Shown here piece after piece: positions 44,434-53,898 of a stretch of DNA of 64,000 bases. The DNA comes from Prorocentrum cordatum (taxonomy: Eukaryota > Sar > Dinophyceae > Prorocentrales > Prorocentraceae), in NCBI GenBank assembly GCA_963575745.1, contig CAUYUJ010016153.1:104300-168299 (forward strand). The letters run 5' to 3'. The translations under genes were made by a program, and so were the position numbers. A model generated the notes under the pieces. That model ran no database searches, was not told where the DNA came from, and saw nothing but the letters and a program-made list of their open reading frames with translations. Numbering within the stretch: position 1 is the first letter of the stretch; every line of letters starts with the position of its first letter.

Positions 44434-45440
44434 GCGGATCGTCGTCCTTGGTGAGCTGCACGTCGCGGTTCAAGCGCTGGAAGTGGTCCTTGAAGAAGTC
44501 GATCGCGCGCTCCCCTCGACCCTTGAGCTGGGGCGCCTCTGCTGGGACTGGCCTCATCAGGATAGTGTACTTCTCTCCGATCTCCGCGAACCGCTTCGTG
44601 ATGTGACCCTTGGCCGCGTCGTAGTACAGCACCTTGGGTGGTCCAGCCCACGATAGCCAGCCTTGCGAAAAACATCGCAGGCTCTCCTCACAAGTGATGG
44701 ACCTCATTGCAGTGGTAGGGATGATTACCCGGAAGACCGACGCGTCGTCCAAAATCACCATGACCATCAGTCGGGTCCCGTCTGCTAGAATCACCTCGGC
44801 TTCGTCTAGGAACACGTTCTCGTTGAATTCCGTCGAGAGTTTCAGGTTCGAGCTTCTCACCGTAGTCGGCCTGCCGAGCTCCTTGCACACGCCGCAGTCC
44901 AGCTTGTCAACCGCATCCAGATCTTGCTGTGACGCTCCGTAGGACTTCAGTCGCCGCTTCAGTGCGTGAGCAGAAGGATGGCTCAGGTTGAGGTGGAGTT
45001 TCTTGAGAGCGCCCCACTGGGCCGTGGTGATGTCCGAAGGCTTATCCCCGAAACTCTCACCCTCATGTTGTAGGTCTCGATGTGCCGTGTCAGCTTCACG
45101 ATCGTCTGGAGCAAAGGTTTTGGGCTTGCTCCCGTAGATGTGCACCGTCGCAGGGAAGGACGTCTGCACCTTCGGCTCCTTCACGTAGACTGCGATCACC
45201 GTGTCGGTGGGGAACCGCTTGACCAGCTTGATCGTCCCGAAGCCGGGGTCGCCCGCGTAGGCGTCGCTGTAGTCCGCCAGTGTGCCCTCGCTGGAGTACA
45301 TCGCGCAGATGCGCCGCACTGCCCCGCGAGGGGGCGGAACCTCCTCGTCACCCGTCAACACGCGCACGTCGATCAGGTCTTTCCTTAGCTCGAACGCCTT
45401 GGCCACTGCGTTCACGATCTGCTTGCTCGGGGACCTCGCC
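44430..45440 (-). pseudogene. copia integrase, N-terminal and catalytic domains
   Basis: In the frame beginning with the Met at 45415, the N-terminal zinc domain has H141, H146, C174 and C177 (HLNLSH...CGVC). The catalytic triad is D204 (VFLDEAEV), D266 (YYDAAKG) and E302 (GRGERAIDF), with exactly 35 residues between the second D and the E, as in retroviral-type integrases. Integrase would join the DNA copy to the chromosome. The frame is lost near 44430 after KDDDP and resumes in the next frame as MWTSVIASTWNNHIRRNG. All catalytic residues are present, but the gene is frameshifted on both sides. Confidence 0.85.
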
Positions 45441-47798
45441 GTCGCCGTTACCGATGCCCATCTCCTTCGGGCTTGTCCGTCGTGCCAGCTCGTGCGTGCC
45501 GGCGCCCACCAGAGCCTTGCCCAGGTTGTCCGGCCAGGCGCCCGCTTGTGCCAGTGCCGTGCTCCGCCCGACCATGTCGGCGTGCTGGTGGCTCCCGTCG
45601 CACCTGCGCTCGAGCCACCCAGAGAAGCACGGGCCGTTGGGCACCATCATGCACGTCGGCTTGCGAATCGGGTCGCCATAGTGGTCCACGAGCCCGTACA
45701 TGCACTGGTGCAGCGTGACCGTCTCGTAGAGTGGCGGCTGGTTCCCGTGCCAGCTCAGCAGGTCCACGATCGGAGCTTCACGCCACGCCCGGGTGGTGAG
45801 GGGATTCTCGCCGATGCCGATCCGTCCTCCTTCAGCCTGAATCTTGAGCACCTCTGCCGAAAAGTCGATCAGCGGCCGAAGCTCCTGGATGAGGTCGTCC
45901 ACCCTGTCGCCCATGCCCCGAGCACGCTGTAACTCTTGCATGTTCGTGTGGGCGGTACACGGGAATGCGACCGAAACCATCCAGAGCTTGAAGGTCCTAA
46001 TCAAAAGCAGGAAATCAGATCGTGTCCGAGGGTCGTTAAAGTTCACGCCAACTGATAAGTCCGAGGGGGTCGCATTCGCGTGACCACCCTTCGAAGCTAC
46101 ATGAGTAAAGCGAGCCTCCTTCGCGAACAACTCCCAGAGAAACGTCTCGTTGTTGTCGCGTAGCACATCGAATATAACCGCATACTCCTTCATGAGCTTG
46201 TCGATCCGCTTGAGCGTACCCTTCTTGAAGATCCTCTTGTTACCGTTTTTCGTTGCGTCCTGGACCCACCGATCGGCGTCGTCCTTGACCCTGAAGTCTG
46301 GCTTGGACACCTGCAGCGCCTCCGCGACCAGGAAAACCTCCGGCTCGACTTTCTCGACGTGGATGCGGAATTTCTCGAAGAGGGGCTCCGCCTCGTACGA
46401 CTCCACGTCGTAGTCGAAGATGTCGATGCCCGCGTGGCCACCGGGAAGCTTCACGAGCTCCTTGTCGTACACCCCGAGCTCCTGGAAGTCGGCCCACTGG
46501 CCGTCCTCGCGCAGGTAGAGGTTCGTCTTCCAGTCTGCCAGGTTCTTCTTGCTCGTCAAGCCAATCATGTCGCCAGGGATCTCGAAATACTCCTGCAGGA
46601 CATGCTTCTTGCCAATACCGATCGGGATGATCCACTTCTGCTTCGCCTCACGTCGAGCGCCGCCAAGTCCCTTGAACTTCTGGCTCGCCTCGACGATGAT
46701 GGGCCTCAGACCGTGCTTCTCGAGCTCCGCAGCGATCTTATCCAGCCAGCCGCGCCCTGCCACCGCCACGGAGGCGCCGCTGTCCACCAGGGTAGCTGGC
46801 ACGATCGTGCTCGAGATCATCGCGTCCACTTCTGGCACTTCCGGTAGGATCGGGCCGCTCTCCACTTTGACCATCATGATGTCGTGCTCGGCTGGCTCCT
46901 GGAACTTCTCCGTCGCGGACTCCAGGTCCTGGGCGTCCTTCTGGTGGAACATGTCCGGCATGACGCACACCAGTGTGGTCATCGCCCAGAAACCCAGCCG
47001 TCGTGGACGTGATTGAGCCTTCGAGGTCTTGCCGCGGCCCTTGAAGTCTTTGCCTGCCGGCCTCGGAGGTCGTGGCGTCGGGCAGTCTGGTGCAGCATGG
47101 TCCATTCTTCCGCAGCTGGTGCACCTCTTGTCCTTGGACTTGCCTTTGCCACCGTCCTTGCCCTTGCCGCCTTTGCCTCCTTTCCCGGCTGCCTTGTCAC
47201 CGGCCGCCGCGCTCTCGTCCACTACTCTATCGATTCGTCCCTTGAAGAAACCTCGAGCCGCCCAGATCTTGTTCATCTTCAGCCTGCTCTCGCGCAGCGT
47301 GACGAGGGCCTGCTGGTACTCGTCGTCCTCGCTCGCGAGGTACACGTCGGTGTCGTCCTCGATGTAGAACAGGTCGCTGCTGTCCCAGTTGTCGTCGCCG
47401 TCCTCCGCGAACGCGTAGACACCGTGCTCTTCATCCCGATCGTACCAGTAGCCGTCGTCGTCCTGGACCCAGTACCCGTCGTGCTCGACGTTCTGGTCCT
47501 CGTCCTCCGGGTCGCGCTCGCCGTCGTTATAGTTTGCCCATCGCCAGCTCGTTCTCGATCCCTGTCGATCCCGGTGGCGACCTCCGCCTCGTGGGAAGAG
47601 GTTCTTCAGCGTCGTGCTAATCTTCTGGAAGTTGAAGGTTTCATCTGCACGTGCTATCACTAGATTGCGCTCGTCCTTGTCCAGTCCGCTTCTCTTCAGC
47701 GTATGGTGCCCTAGCTCGTTCGCACTGATCTTCGTGTCTGGGTCCACTTCCTCGAGATTGCGCTTCGCCACCTCCATCGCCGTGCAAAACGCCGCCAT
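45348..47798 (-). pseudogene. copia gag and protease region
   Basis: The ATG at 47798 opens 816 codons, but the frame extends about 40 codons further upstream with coding-like sequence, so the true start is unknown. Gag (particle formation and RNA binding) has an acidic Asp/Tyr-rich stretch at residues 100-165 and one zinc knuckle at 226-239 (CTSCGRMDHAAPDC: C-x2-C-x4-H-x4-C), preceded by a Lys/Gly-rich basic run. The protease active site is DSG at 339-341 (ATLVDSGASVAVAG). About 450 more residues link it to integrase. Near 45440 the frame ceases to be right: the sequence MGIGNGDGE is followed by the true continuation one base out of phase. Confidence 0.8.
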
Positions 47799-47960
47799 CG
47801 GCTCTTCGCCCTTCTTCTCGAAGTGAGTCTGGTCGAAGAATGCATCGAACGCCTTCGGCAGCTCCCTGAAGCTACTCTTGGCGAAGCGCTGCTCCTCGAG
47901 GAACTCCGTGTTCGTAGTCTCCGAGATGGCTAGTCTCGATCTCCTCTATGTTCGTCCTAT

Positions 47961-48470
47961 GGAGCTGTGGGGCCAACCACAGGCTCCACTACCAGCCTCG
48001 TTCTGGCTGGAGCTCTCCCTCGCTCGATCCTCTGTGTCGGCGAGGTTCGTCCCAGCTCGAACTCTGTCAACTCTGCCGAAACCTCTATGGCTCCTCTACC
48101 CCGCTGCTGCTGCTGTGGGGGAGGGAAGCCGCCTTTATTGCTCGAGCCCAAGCGCCGGCGCTGCATACACGCATGTTAGTCGCTTGCAACTTCCTAGACT
48201 CCCAGGGCAAGTCCTCTGGAAATCTTCAGAAATCACAGGCCCCCAGGGAACGCCCAAGAGACCCCCCAACACACCCCAACAAACCATGTCCCCAGAAAGC
48301 CTTCCAGCGACATGGTTCATCATGGGCCCGCGAGTCTCTGGAGGCTTCGAAGTACCATCATGCTACAGGAGAGCTGTCTGGGAAGTTGATCGGGAACATG
48401 ACTGATCGCCTTCTCGCGGCCCTCCGCAGATCGTTTCGCACAAAGTTGCCCCAAGTGCCCTCTTGAGCCG
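47961..48470. other. unassigned sequence upstream of the copia gag
   Basis: It may include the copia 5' leader or LTR, but no repeat of it is found at the other end, so this cannot be shown. ACCATG(T)CCCCAGAAAGCC at about 48283 resembles CCATGCTCCCAGAAGGCC at 48608. Confidence 0.35.
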
Positions 48471-48498
48471 ACGACGACGACGACGACCAAACGACGAA

Positions 48499-48529
<31 letters not shown>

Positions 48530-48580
48530 GTGCGCCCCAATAGGCGACGACGAAATTACGACGACGACGACGGCACGCCC
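48471..48580. repeat. CGA trinucleotide array, two blocks
   Basis: GACGACGAC units at 48471-48533 and 48543-48575, separated by GTGCGCCCCAATAGG. A related GCACGCCCCAACAGG follows the second block, so a unit of block plus spacer was duplicated. Confidence 0.9.
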
Positions 48581-48730
48581 CAACAGGCTCCCCAAGACGC
48601 CCCCAAACCCATGCTCCCAGAAGGCCTTCTGGGAACCCGATTCATACGGCCTCCGCCCAGTGTAGCAATGAATTCGTCAAGGTCTGGGGCCTGCTAGAAC
48701 CTGAGCGCGCGCGAAGCGCGCGCGATGGTT
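48581..48730. other. unassigned sequence with palindromes
   Basis: CCCAGAAGGCCTTCTGGG is a perfect 18-bp palindrome at about 48610, and GCGCGCGCGAAGCGCGCGC lies at about 48705. Confidence 0.5.
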
Positions 48731-49190
48731 TAGACATGTATGTATGCACACATGTATGCATGTATCAATGCATTTGTTTTACACGAGTCGCTTCTAATGT
48801 ATGCTAAGGGCGGGCCCTGTTATCCACCTTGGTCTGATTTCGTTGAGTTGGACGCAACAGAACATCATGTATGCATGTATGTATGTATGCATGCATGCAT
48901 GTCTGTCTGTATGTATGTATCTATGCATGCATGCATGCATGCATGCATGCAGGTATGTATGTAGGTATGTATGCATGTATGCATGTATGCAGGTATGCAT
49001 GTATGGATGTATGCATGCATGCATGCATGTATGTCTGTATGTCTGTATGTCTGTATGTCTGAATGTCTGCATGTCTGTATGTCTGTATGTCTGTATGTCT
49101 GTATGTCTGTATGTATGTATGCATGTCTGTTTGTATGTATGTATATGCATGCATGCATATGTACCTCTCTTTTTATGCATATGCATATTT
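48731..49190. repeat. ATGT/ATGC/CTGT tetranucleotide array
   Basis: About 450 bp of ATGTATGC and CTGTATGT units. Plus-strand frames give poly-(C,M,Y,V), minus-strand frames poly-(H,T,I). Not genes. Confidence 0.9.
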
Positions 49191-49241
49191 ATCAGTCGCC
49201 CCCTGCCGCCGGCCCCCCTTTCTATCATAATACATATGTAT

Positions 49242-49560
49242 CAGTCGCCCCCTGTCGCCGGCCCCTCTCTATCATAATGTGATATCTCAGAGTCGCGTCG
49301 GTGCGTCTTGGCGCTGCCTTGGCACATCTGGGAACATCATGCGGGGGCGGATAGGAATCACCAGCGCATATCGAGACGTTGGCGTGATCGAAGACGCCCA
49401 CGGCGAATCACCGACGCCCGCTGCCTTTTGGAATCGCCCATGTGGCCGAGTGTTGTGGCAAGAGCTCTGCCAAGCTATCGGGCCATCTGCTCCTCCAGCC
49501 GTTGTAGAAACCTTCGGGGAACACTTGGGGAAGGATGGCGGGGAAGATCAGGAAAAGGAG
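49242..49560. repeat. dispersed 320-bp repeat, copy 2
   Basis: Direct-orientation partner of 37508-37829. Its first part (CAGTCGCCCCCTGCCGCCGG) is also duplicated just upstream, at about 49193-49240. The right end again meets a purine-rich tract. Confidence 0.75.
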
Positions 49561-49569
49561 AAGGAGGGG

Positions 49570-49990
49570 GCATCTTCGGAGCCGCCTGGGGCTCTCTTTG
49601 GGCCTTCTTGGAGCTTCCTGGCAGCCTTTTGGAGGCGTCTTGGAGGCTTCCTTGGGCCTCTTGGGGGCCTTTGGGGGCTTCTCGGGGGCCTCTTTGGTCG
49701 TCTTGCGTAGGGCATGCCTGTCCCGTCGGACGCCGTCGGAAGCCGCCTTGGGGGCCCCTCTGGACCGACTTGCTGCCCTCTTGGGGTGCTCCAGGGCCGT
49801 CTTGGAGGCCATGTTGGGCGTCTTGGAGGGCTCTTGGGTCGTCTTGGGGCTCTCTTGGGGCCGGCTTCGGGGTCTCTTGGGCTGTTCTGGGGCCATCTTG
49901 GAAGGCCTCGTGGGCGATCTTGGGGCGATCGTTGTGGGCTCTTGGGCCGTCTCGGGCCGTCGGAAGATCGAAAGCACATGCCAAACTCCT
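49570..49990. repeat. degenerate CTTGGGGCC-type repeat, family copy 2
   Basis: GGCCTCTTGGGGGCC, GGCGTCTTGGAGG and GGCCATCTTGG words for 400 bp, ending in GGGCCGTCGGAAGATCG and AAGCACATGCCAAA, as at 3860-3895. Confidence 0.55.
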
Positions 49991-50104
49991 TCAAACACCT
50001 AAGGACAATCAATGATTTTGGCACGTACTGCGGGTTGCTGGTTGCGCTAATGCCAGTGCGCGTGTGCAGTGGGACATCCCGCGCACGATTACGACGGATG
50101 CTCC
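49991..50104. other. unassigned spacer
   Basis: No feature seen. Confidence 0.4.
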
Positions 50105-50630
50105 CGCCTCGCCATTGACCACATCCACTATATCGACTCTGTGTTGGCGTTCACCCTAGCCTCATCCATGATTGCGAATGTTGCTGTCGTCGCAGCACGG
50201 GGCACATCCATGATTGCGAATTCTGCTTACGCTTCTGCGCTGGCCACATCAATGATCGCGAACGTTGCTCTCGCCTCGTTATTGCGGAGGTCACATTATT
50301 CGTTATACTCGTTATTGCGGAGGTCACCCTCGCCTCAGCGCCAGCCACATCCACGACTACGACGGCTGCTGTCGCTTCAGCGTCAATCTCATCCATGATT
50401 ATGAACGTCAATCTCGCCTTGTCGCCAGCCGCACCCATGATTGCGATTGTTGCTTTCGCCTCGGCGCCGGCAACATCCACGATTGCGGAAATGTTTCTCG
50501 CCCCAGCGCCAGCCACACCCACGATTGCGAAAGTTGTTCTCGCCTCAGCGCCGGCCGCATCCTTGATTGCGAACGTTGCTGTCGCCTCCGCGCCAGCCAC
50601 ATCCACGTTTGCGAAGATTTTTGGTTCGGT
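50105..50630. repeat. tandem repeat, unit 42 bp and variants
   Basis: ATGATTGCGAAYGTTGCT followed by TCGCCTCNGCGCCNGCCACATCC recurs about a dozen times. One plus-strand frame gives 14-residue units (MIANVAVASAPATS-like). Insertions such as TTATTCGTTATACTCGTTAT at about 50295 break the frame, so no continuous protein exists. Confidence 0.8.
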
Positions 50631-50784
50631 GGCGAGGCCTCCAGTTGAGGACAGGCGCTTCCCCAGTCCGCTCTCTATCTGTGAAAAGCTGCAGTATCAC
50701 TTGTGGTGAGGATTTCTCAGGTGAAACGCCCGGTCTGCTCTACCGACACGTCGGGGGGTGTGACAGGGATCACTTGTTTAGAAG
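50631..50784. other. unassigned spacer
   Basis: No gene recognised. Confidence 0.4.
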
Positions 50785-51350
50785 GAAGAGGAAAAGAGGA
50801 GGAGGAGGAGGAGGAGGGGGAGGAGGAGGAGGGGGATGATGATGATGAGGAGGAGGAGGAGGAGGAGGAGGAGGGGAGGACCGAGGAGGACCGAGGACGA
50901 GGACCGAGGTGGAGAGCGGGGGAGGATAGAGCAGAAGGAGGAGGAGGAGGAGAGGAGGAGGAGGAGGAGGAGCAGGAGGAGGAGGATCAGGAGGAGGAGG
51001 AGCAGGAGGAGGAGGAGGAGGACGGAGGTGGAGGAGGACGGAGGAGGAGGACGGTGGAGCGGTGGAGGAGACAGGAGGAACCTGAGGAGGATGAGGAGGA
51101 AGAGGATGGGGGAGGAGGACGAGGAGGAGGAGGAGGAGGGGGAGGAGGAGAAGCAGAGGGAAAGGAGGATGAGCAGAGGAGAAGGCCGAGGAGGAGGAGG
51201 AGGAGGAAGAGGAGGAGGAGGAGGAGGAGGATAGAGGATAGAGGAGGGGAATCGTGGACGAGGAGGAGGATGAGGAGGATCGAGGAGAGTGATCGCGGAG
51301 GAGAAGGCGGAGGAGGAGGGGTATAGCAGAGGTGGAGGAGGAAGACGGAG
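50785..51350. repeat. GAG/GGA microsatellite, 560 bp
   Basis: Purine-rich on the plus strand, with a GATGATGATGA interruption at 50836. Confidence 0.95.
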
Positions 51351-51775
51351 GATGCGGACAGTGGAGGGGACGAGAGACACGGAGGGAGAGTCGGACGAGA
51401 GGGGGCTCACGCGCGGAGCCCCTGCCAGGACCATCAACGTCGAGCAGCTCGAGGACCGCTGCGCGCGACCCACAGCGTGGGGTCCCGGGATGATGGGCGT
51501 TGAGGGCGTGCCCGGCCGCGTGGGCGGGCATGCAATCCCACGTCCATCGGGGTCGTCCGAGAGGCCGAGAGTGGGGTGATGACTCGTGCGGAGGTCCCCA
51601 GGTGTAAGGTATTTCAATGCGTCCCATTGGGGATCCCCGGGCCGCGCACATGCCTCGGACTATGATTAGCGAATCCTCCTCTTGGACGCCCACCTTGTAC
51701 GCTCCTAGAAACCCACATCCACCACCCTGCGGCAGGGGACATGGACACATCCTGAGCTGAACAGGGGGGAGTTAT
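51351..51775. other. unassigned sequence
   Basis: Both strands are open for about 100 codons. No domain recognised. Confidence 0.35.
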
Positions 51776-51905
51776 GTATAAGGACGAGGAGGAGGAGGAA
51801 GAAGGGAAGGAGGAGGACGAGAAGGCGGGGGGAGGGGGAGGAGGAGGAGGAGGAGGACGAGGAGGAGGGGAAGGAGGGGGAGGAGGGGAATGGCGCGGAG
51901 GGGAA
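51776..51905. repeat. GGA microsatellite
   Basis: GGA and GGGGA units. Confidence 0.85.
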
Positions 51906-52337
51906 GGAGGGAAGTGGGAGCAGGAGGAGGGTGCATGTGGGGAGAGAGGCGCGCCTCCTCCCTGCTGGAAGTGTGGCGGAAGTGAGTCAGCGACGAAGCA
52001 GACATGTGAGAGAGTGCCAGGGCGAGCGGAAGCGGGAGCCTCCCCCCCCGCAAGAAGCACGAGCGCCGAGAGCGTGCGGCTCGAGCCCAAGTGCTGGCTG
52101 CGAGTCGGCACGAGGGGCCCCGAGACGCTCCAACTGCGGCCCGCGCGGCCCGGAAGGCCCCTCTGGAGCCCTCGTGGGCCACTGCGGGGGCCGCAGCAGA
52201 CACATGCTGCAAGAAGTCGTGCTGGAAGAAATCTGGGGGACTGGCCATTCTTCGTCGACCCCTCCTGATCCTCCCTACTATCTCCTCCCTCCTCCCGCCT
52301 CCTCGCCCCCTCATACCCTTCCTCCTCCTCCTCCTCC
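51906..52337. other. unassigned sequence left of the spliced-leader LINE
   Basis: No gene recognised. A CTC run at 52318-52340 abuts the spliced leader and would be the insertion-site flank. Confidence 0.35.
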
Positions 52338-52359
52338 TCCGTAGCCATTTTGGCTCAAG
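52338..52359 (+). promoter_or_regulatory. dinoflagellate spliced-leader sequence, perfect copy
   Basis: TCCGTAGCCATTTT followed by GGCTCAAG: all 22 positions match the dinoflagellate leader consensus, whose first base is A, G or T. In cells the leader is donated by a separate small RNA to mRNA 5' ends. A genomic copy next to coding sequence is a retroposition scar, not a promoter. Confidence 0.95.
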
Positions 52360-52542
52360 TCCGGAGTGTTTTGCTCCGGCTTGCTCGTGGGAGTCGCGGC
52401 CCACACTGCCACATCGTGAGCGACCCCACGGGCGGCTCAGGATACGATTTTTTCAGAAGCACATCCACTGCCACATCCAGTATTGAGGTTTCATCCCTCG
52501 CATTCTTAGACACTCGGGCACCTCTTGACATCTTTCGAGGTT

Positions 52543-53898
52543 ATGCCCCAGGATGGTGGCCATGTCCCGCCGCGACGCGGAGGCGCTCGCCTGGAGGGCG
52601 GGGCGGAACGTGGAGCGACATCGCCGGCAGGTCCGCTGCATCGCAGTCGCAGTGATGATCATCGTGAACGTACTCGCCGTGATGCCGCACGGCCACCAGC
52701 TGCAGAATTGGAAGAATGGGCTCCAAACACATTCCCAACCCAGGAGCGGGCAGGAGGCGACCCACTTCACGGCCGCGACCCCTGGGCTGGGAGCCGCCAG
52801 CGAGGCACCTACGAGCAGTCCACCCGTGCGGCTGCTGAACGGGCAACGGTTGCACGCATGGCCGCAGGGGAGTTTGGGCCAGCTGCTGCGGCCCATGCCA
52901 TGGCACATCCAGTGCCGACCCCACCCCAGGCAGCATCCCAGGCGGCAGCTGATGACCCAGCTACGCCAACCGCACCTCAGCAGATGGAACAAGTTCTCCA
53001 GTCGGTCATGGGCACGCAGTTCGCGGCCATCCAGACACAGCTCCAGGATTTCATCAACACCTCCCTCTCGTCGGCGCTCGAGAAGGCACAGGGGGCGATC
53101 ACCAGTTCTATGCAGGCGCAATTGGCTCCGACAATGGCAAGAGTTTCGGCAGTGGAATCGGACCTCCGCAACGTCCAGGACCATACTCGCAGCTTGGAGA
53201 CGGAGCAGAGAAATTTACGTGCGGAGGTCCAGCGCATGCAGCAGGCGCTCGCGATGGCAGAGAGTGCAGCATCATCAGAGTCAATCGATATTGCACGGCT
53301 TGCCACTTGGGACCGACCTACGAACCCAAGACTCTTCAGTATCAACACGGAGACGGAGGTCTCGAAGGCAGCTCTCATGGAAGGCCTCACGGAATGGTTG
53401 GACATCGCAAATGTACGGAAAGAACACATCGAGATCATTGGAGGCGACGCCCCAGGCAGAAAGTTCGCGCTACATTGTCCAGGAGCAGAAGCAGGAGTAC
53501 TACGAGCACAGGCCCTCACTCGGGCCCAGAGGGATGGCACTGGTGCTTGGAGGAAATTTCACGCTACAGGAGTGGATGGGTATGAGACAAACATTTTCAT
53601 TGGACCAGATCGCAATGCCAAGCAAATACGCAGAGAAGTTCAAACAAAGAAACTCCAACACATTCTTCAACGAGCTGCTCCAAATGGTGAATGGTGGGCA
53701 AAAAGATCTGTGGGGCTGGTTTTTTGTGGAAGCCTCCCAGTGGTTGAGATATTGCCAGGGAACGCACCCAATGATCAATCAAAGTTGGCGTGGAACCCGC
53801 AAGCGTGTGCTGAATATTCCCTGGACAAGGAAGCCATCAATCAAGCTTTCTATCACATGTTTAAAGAAGTGGACACATCATCATGGTCTTGCTCCTGA
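52543..53898 (+). CDS. LINE-D ORF1 protein (coiled coil plus RRM-like domain)
   Basis: The ATG at 52543 is the first in a frame whose upstream stop is at 52507; it gives 451 residues. Residues 1-145 are proline/alanine-rich and probably disordered. Residues 148-245 form a long heptad-like coiled coil (QTQLQDFINTSLSSALEKAQ, LETEQRNLRAEVQRMQQALA). Residues 290-375 look like the RNA-recognition fold of LINE-1-type ORF1 proteins (IEIIGGDAPGRKF, then ETNIFIGPDRNAKQIRREV), and a short C-terminal domain follows. Known role: such proteins trimerise and coat LINE RNA. The frame is intact and overlaps ORF2 at its end. The assignment rests on architecture, as no residue-level match could be run. Confidence 0.7.
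   Translation: MPQDGGHVPPRRGGARLEGGAERGATSPAGPLHRSRSDDHRERTRRDAARPPAAELEEWAPNTFPTQERAGGDPLHGRDPWAGSRQRGTYEQSTRAAAERATVARMAAGEFGPAAAAHAMAHPVPTPPQAASQAAADDPATPTAPQQMEQVLQSVMGTQFAAIQTQLQDFINTSLSSALEKAQGAITSSMQAQLAPTMARVSAVESDLRNVQDHTRSLETEQRNLRAEVQRMQQALAMAESAASSESIDIARLATWDRPTNPRLFSINTETEVSKAALMEGLTEWLDIANVRKEHIEIIGGDAPGRKFALHCPGAEAGVLRAQALTRAQRDGTGAWRKFHATGVDGYETNIFIGPDRNAKQIRREVQTKKLQHILQRAAPNGEWWAKRSVGLVFCGSLPVVEILPGNAPNDQSKLAWNPQACAEYSLDKEAINQAFYHMFKEVDTSSWSCS

Larger units (their letters stand above)
42613..47960 (-). mobile_element. decayed Ty1/copia-like LTR retrotransposon
   Basis: Minus-strand order is gag (zinc knuckle), aspartic protease, integrase, then the start of reverse transcriptase: the copia order. 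Frames change at about 45440 and about 44430, and a 195-bp TIR element interrupts the reverse transcriptase. The polymerase core, RNase H and both LTRs are not seen. A GCTGGTAGTGGAGCCTG sequence at about 47980-47996 resembles an initiator-tRNA primer site only loosely. Confidence 0.85.

Noticed and set aside
42613-47960. LTRs of the copia element
   Set aside because: No matching direct repeat could be found on the two sides; the left end is broken at 42613 and the right end upstream of gag is undefined.
48731-49190. Small Cys- or His-rich proteins in the ATGT array
   Set aside because: Artefacts of tetranucleotide repeats, mirrored on both strands.
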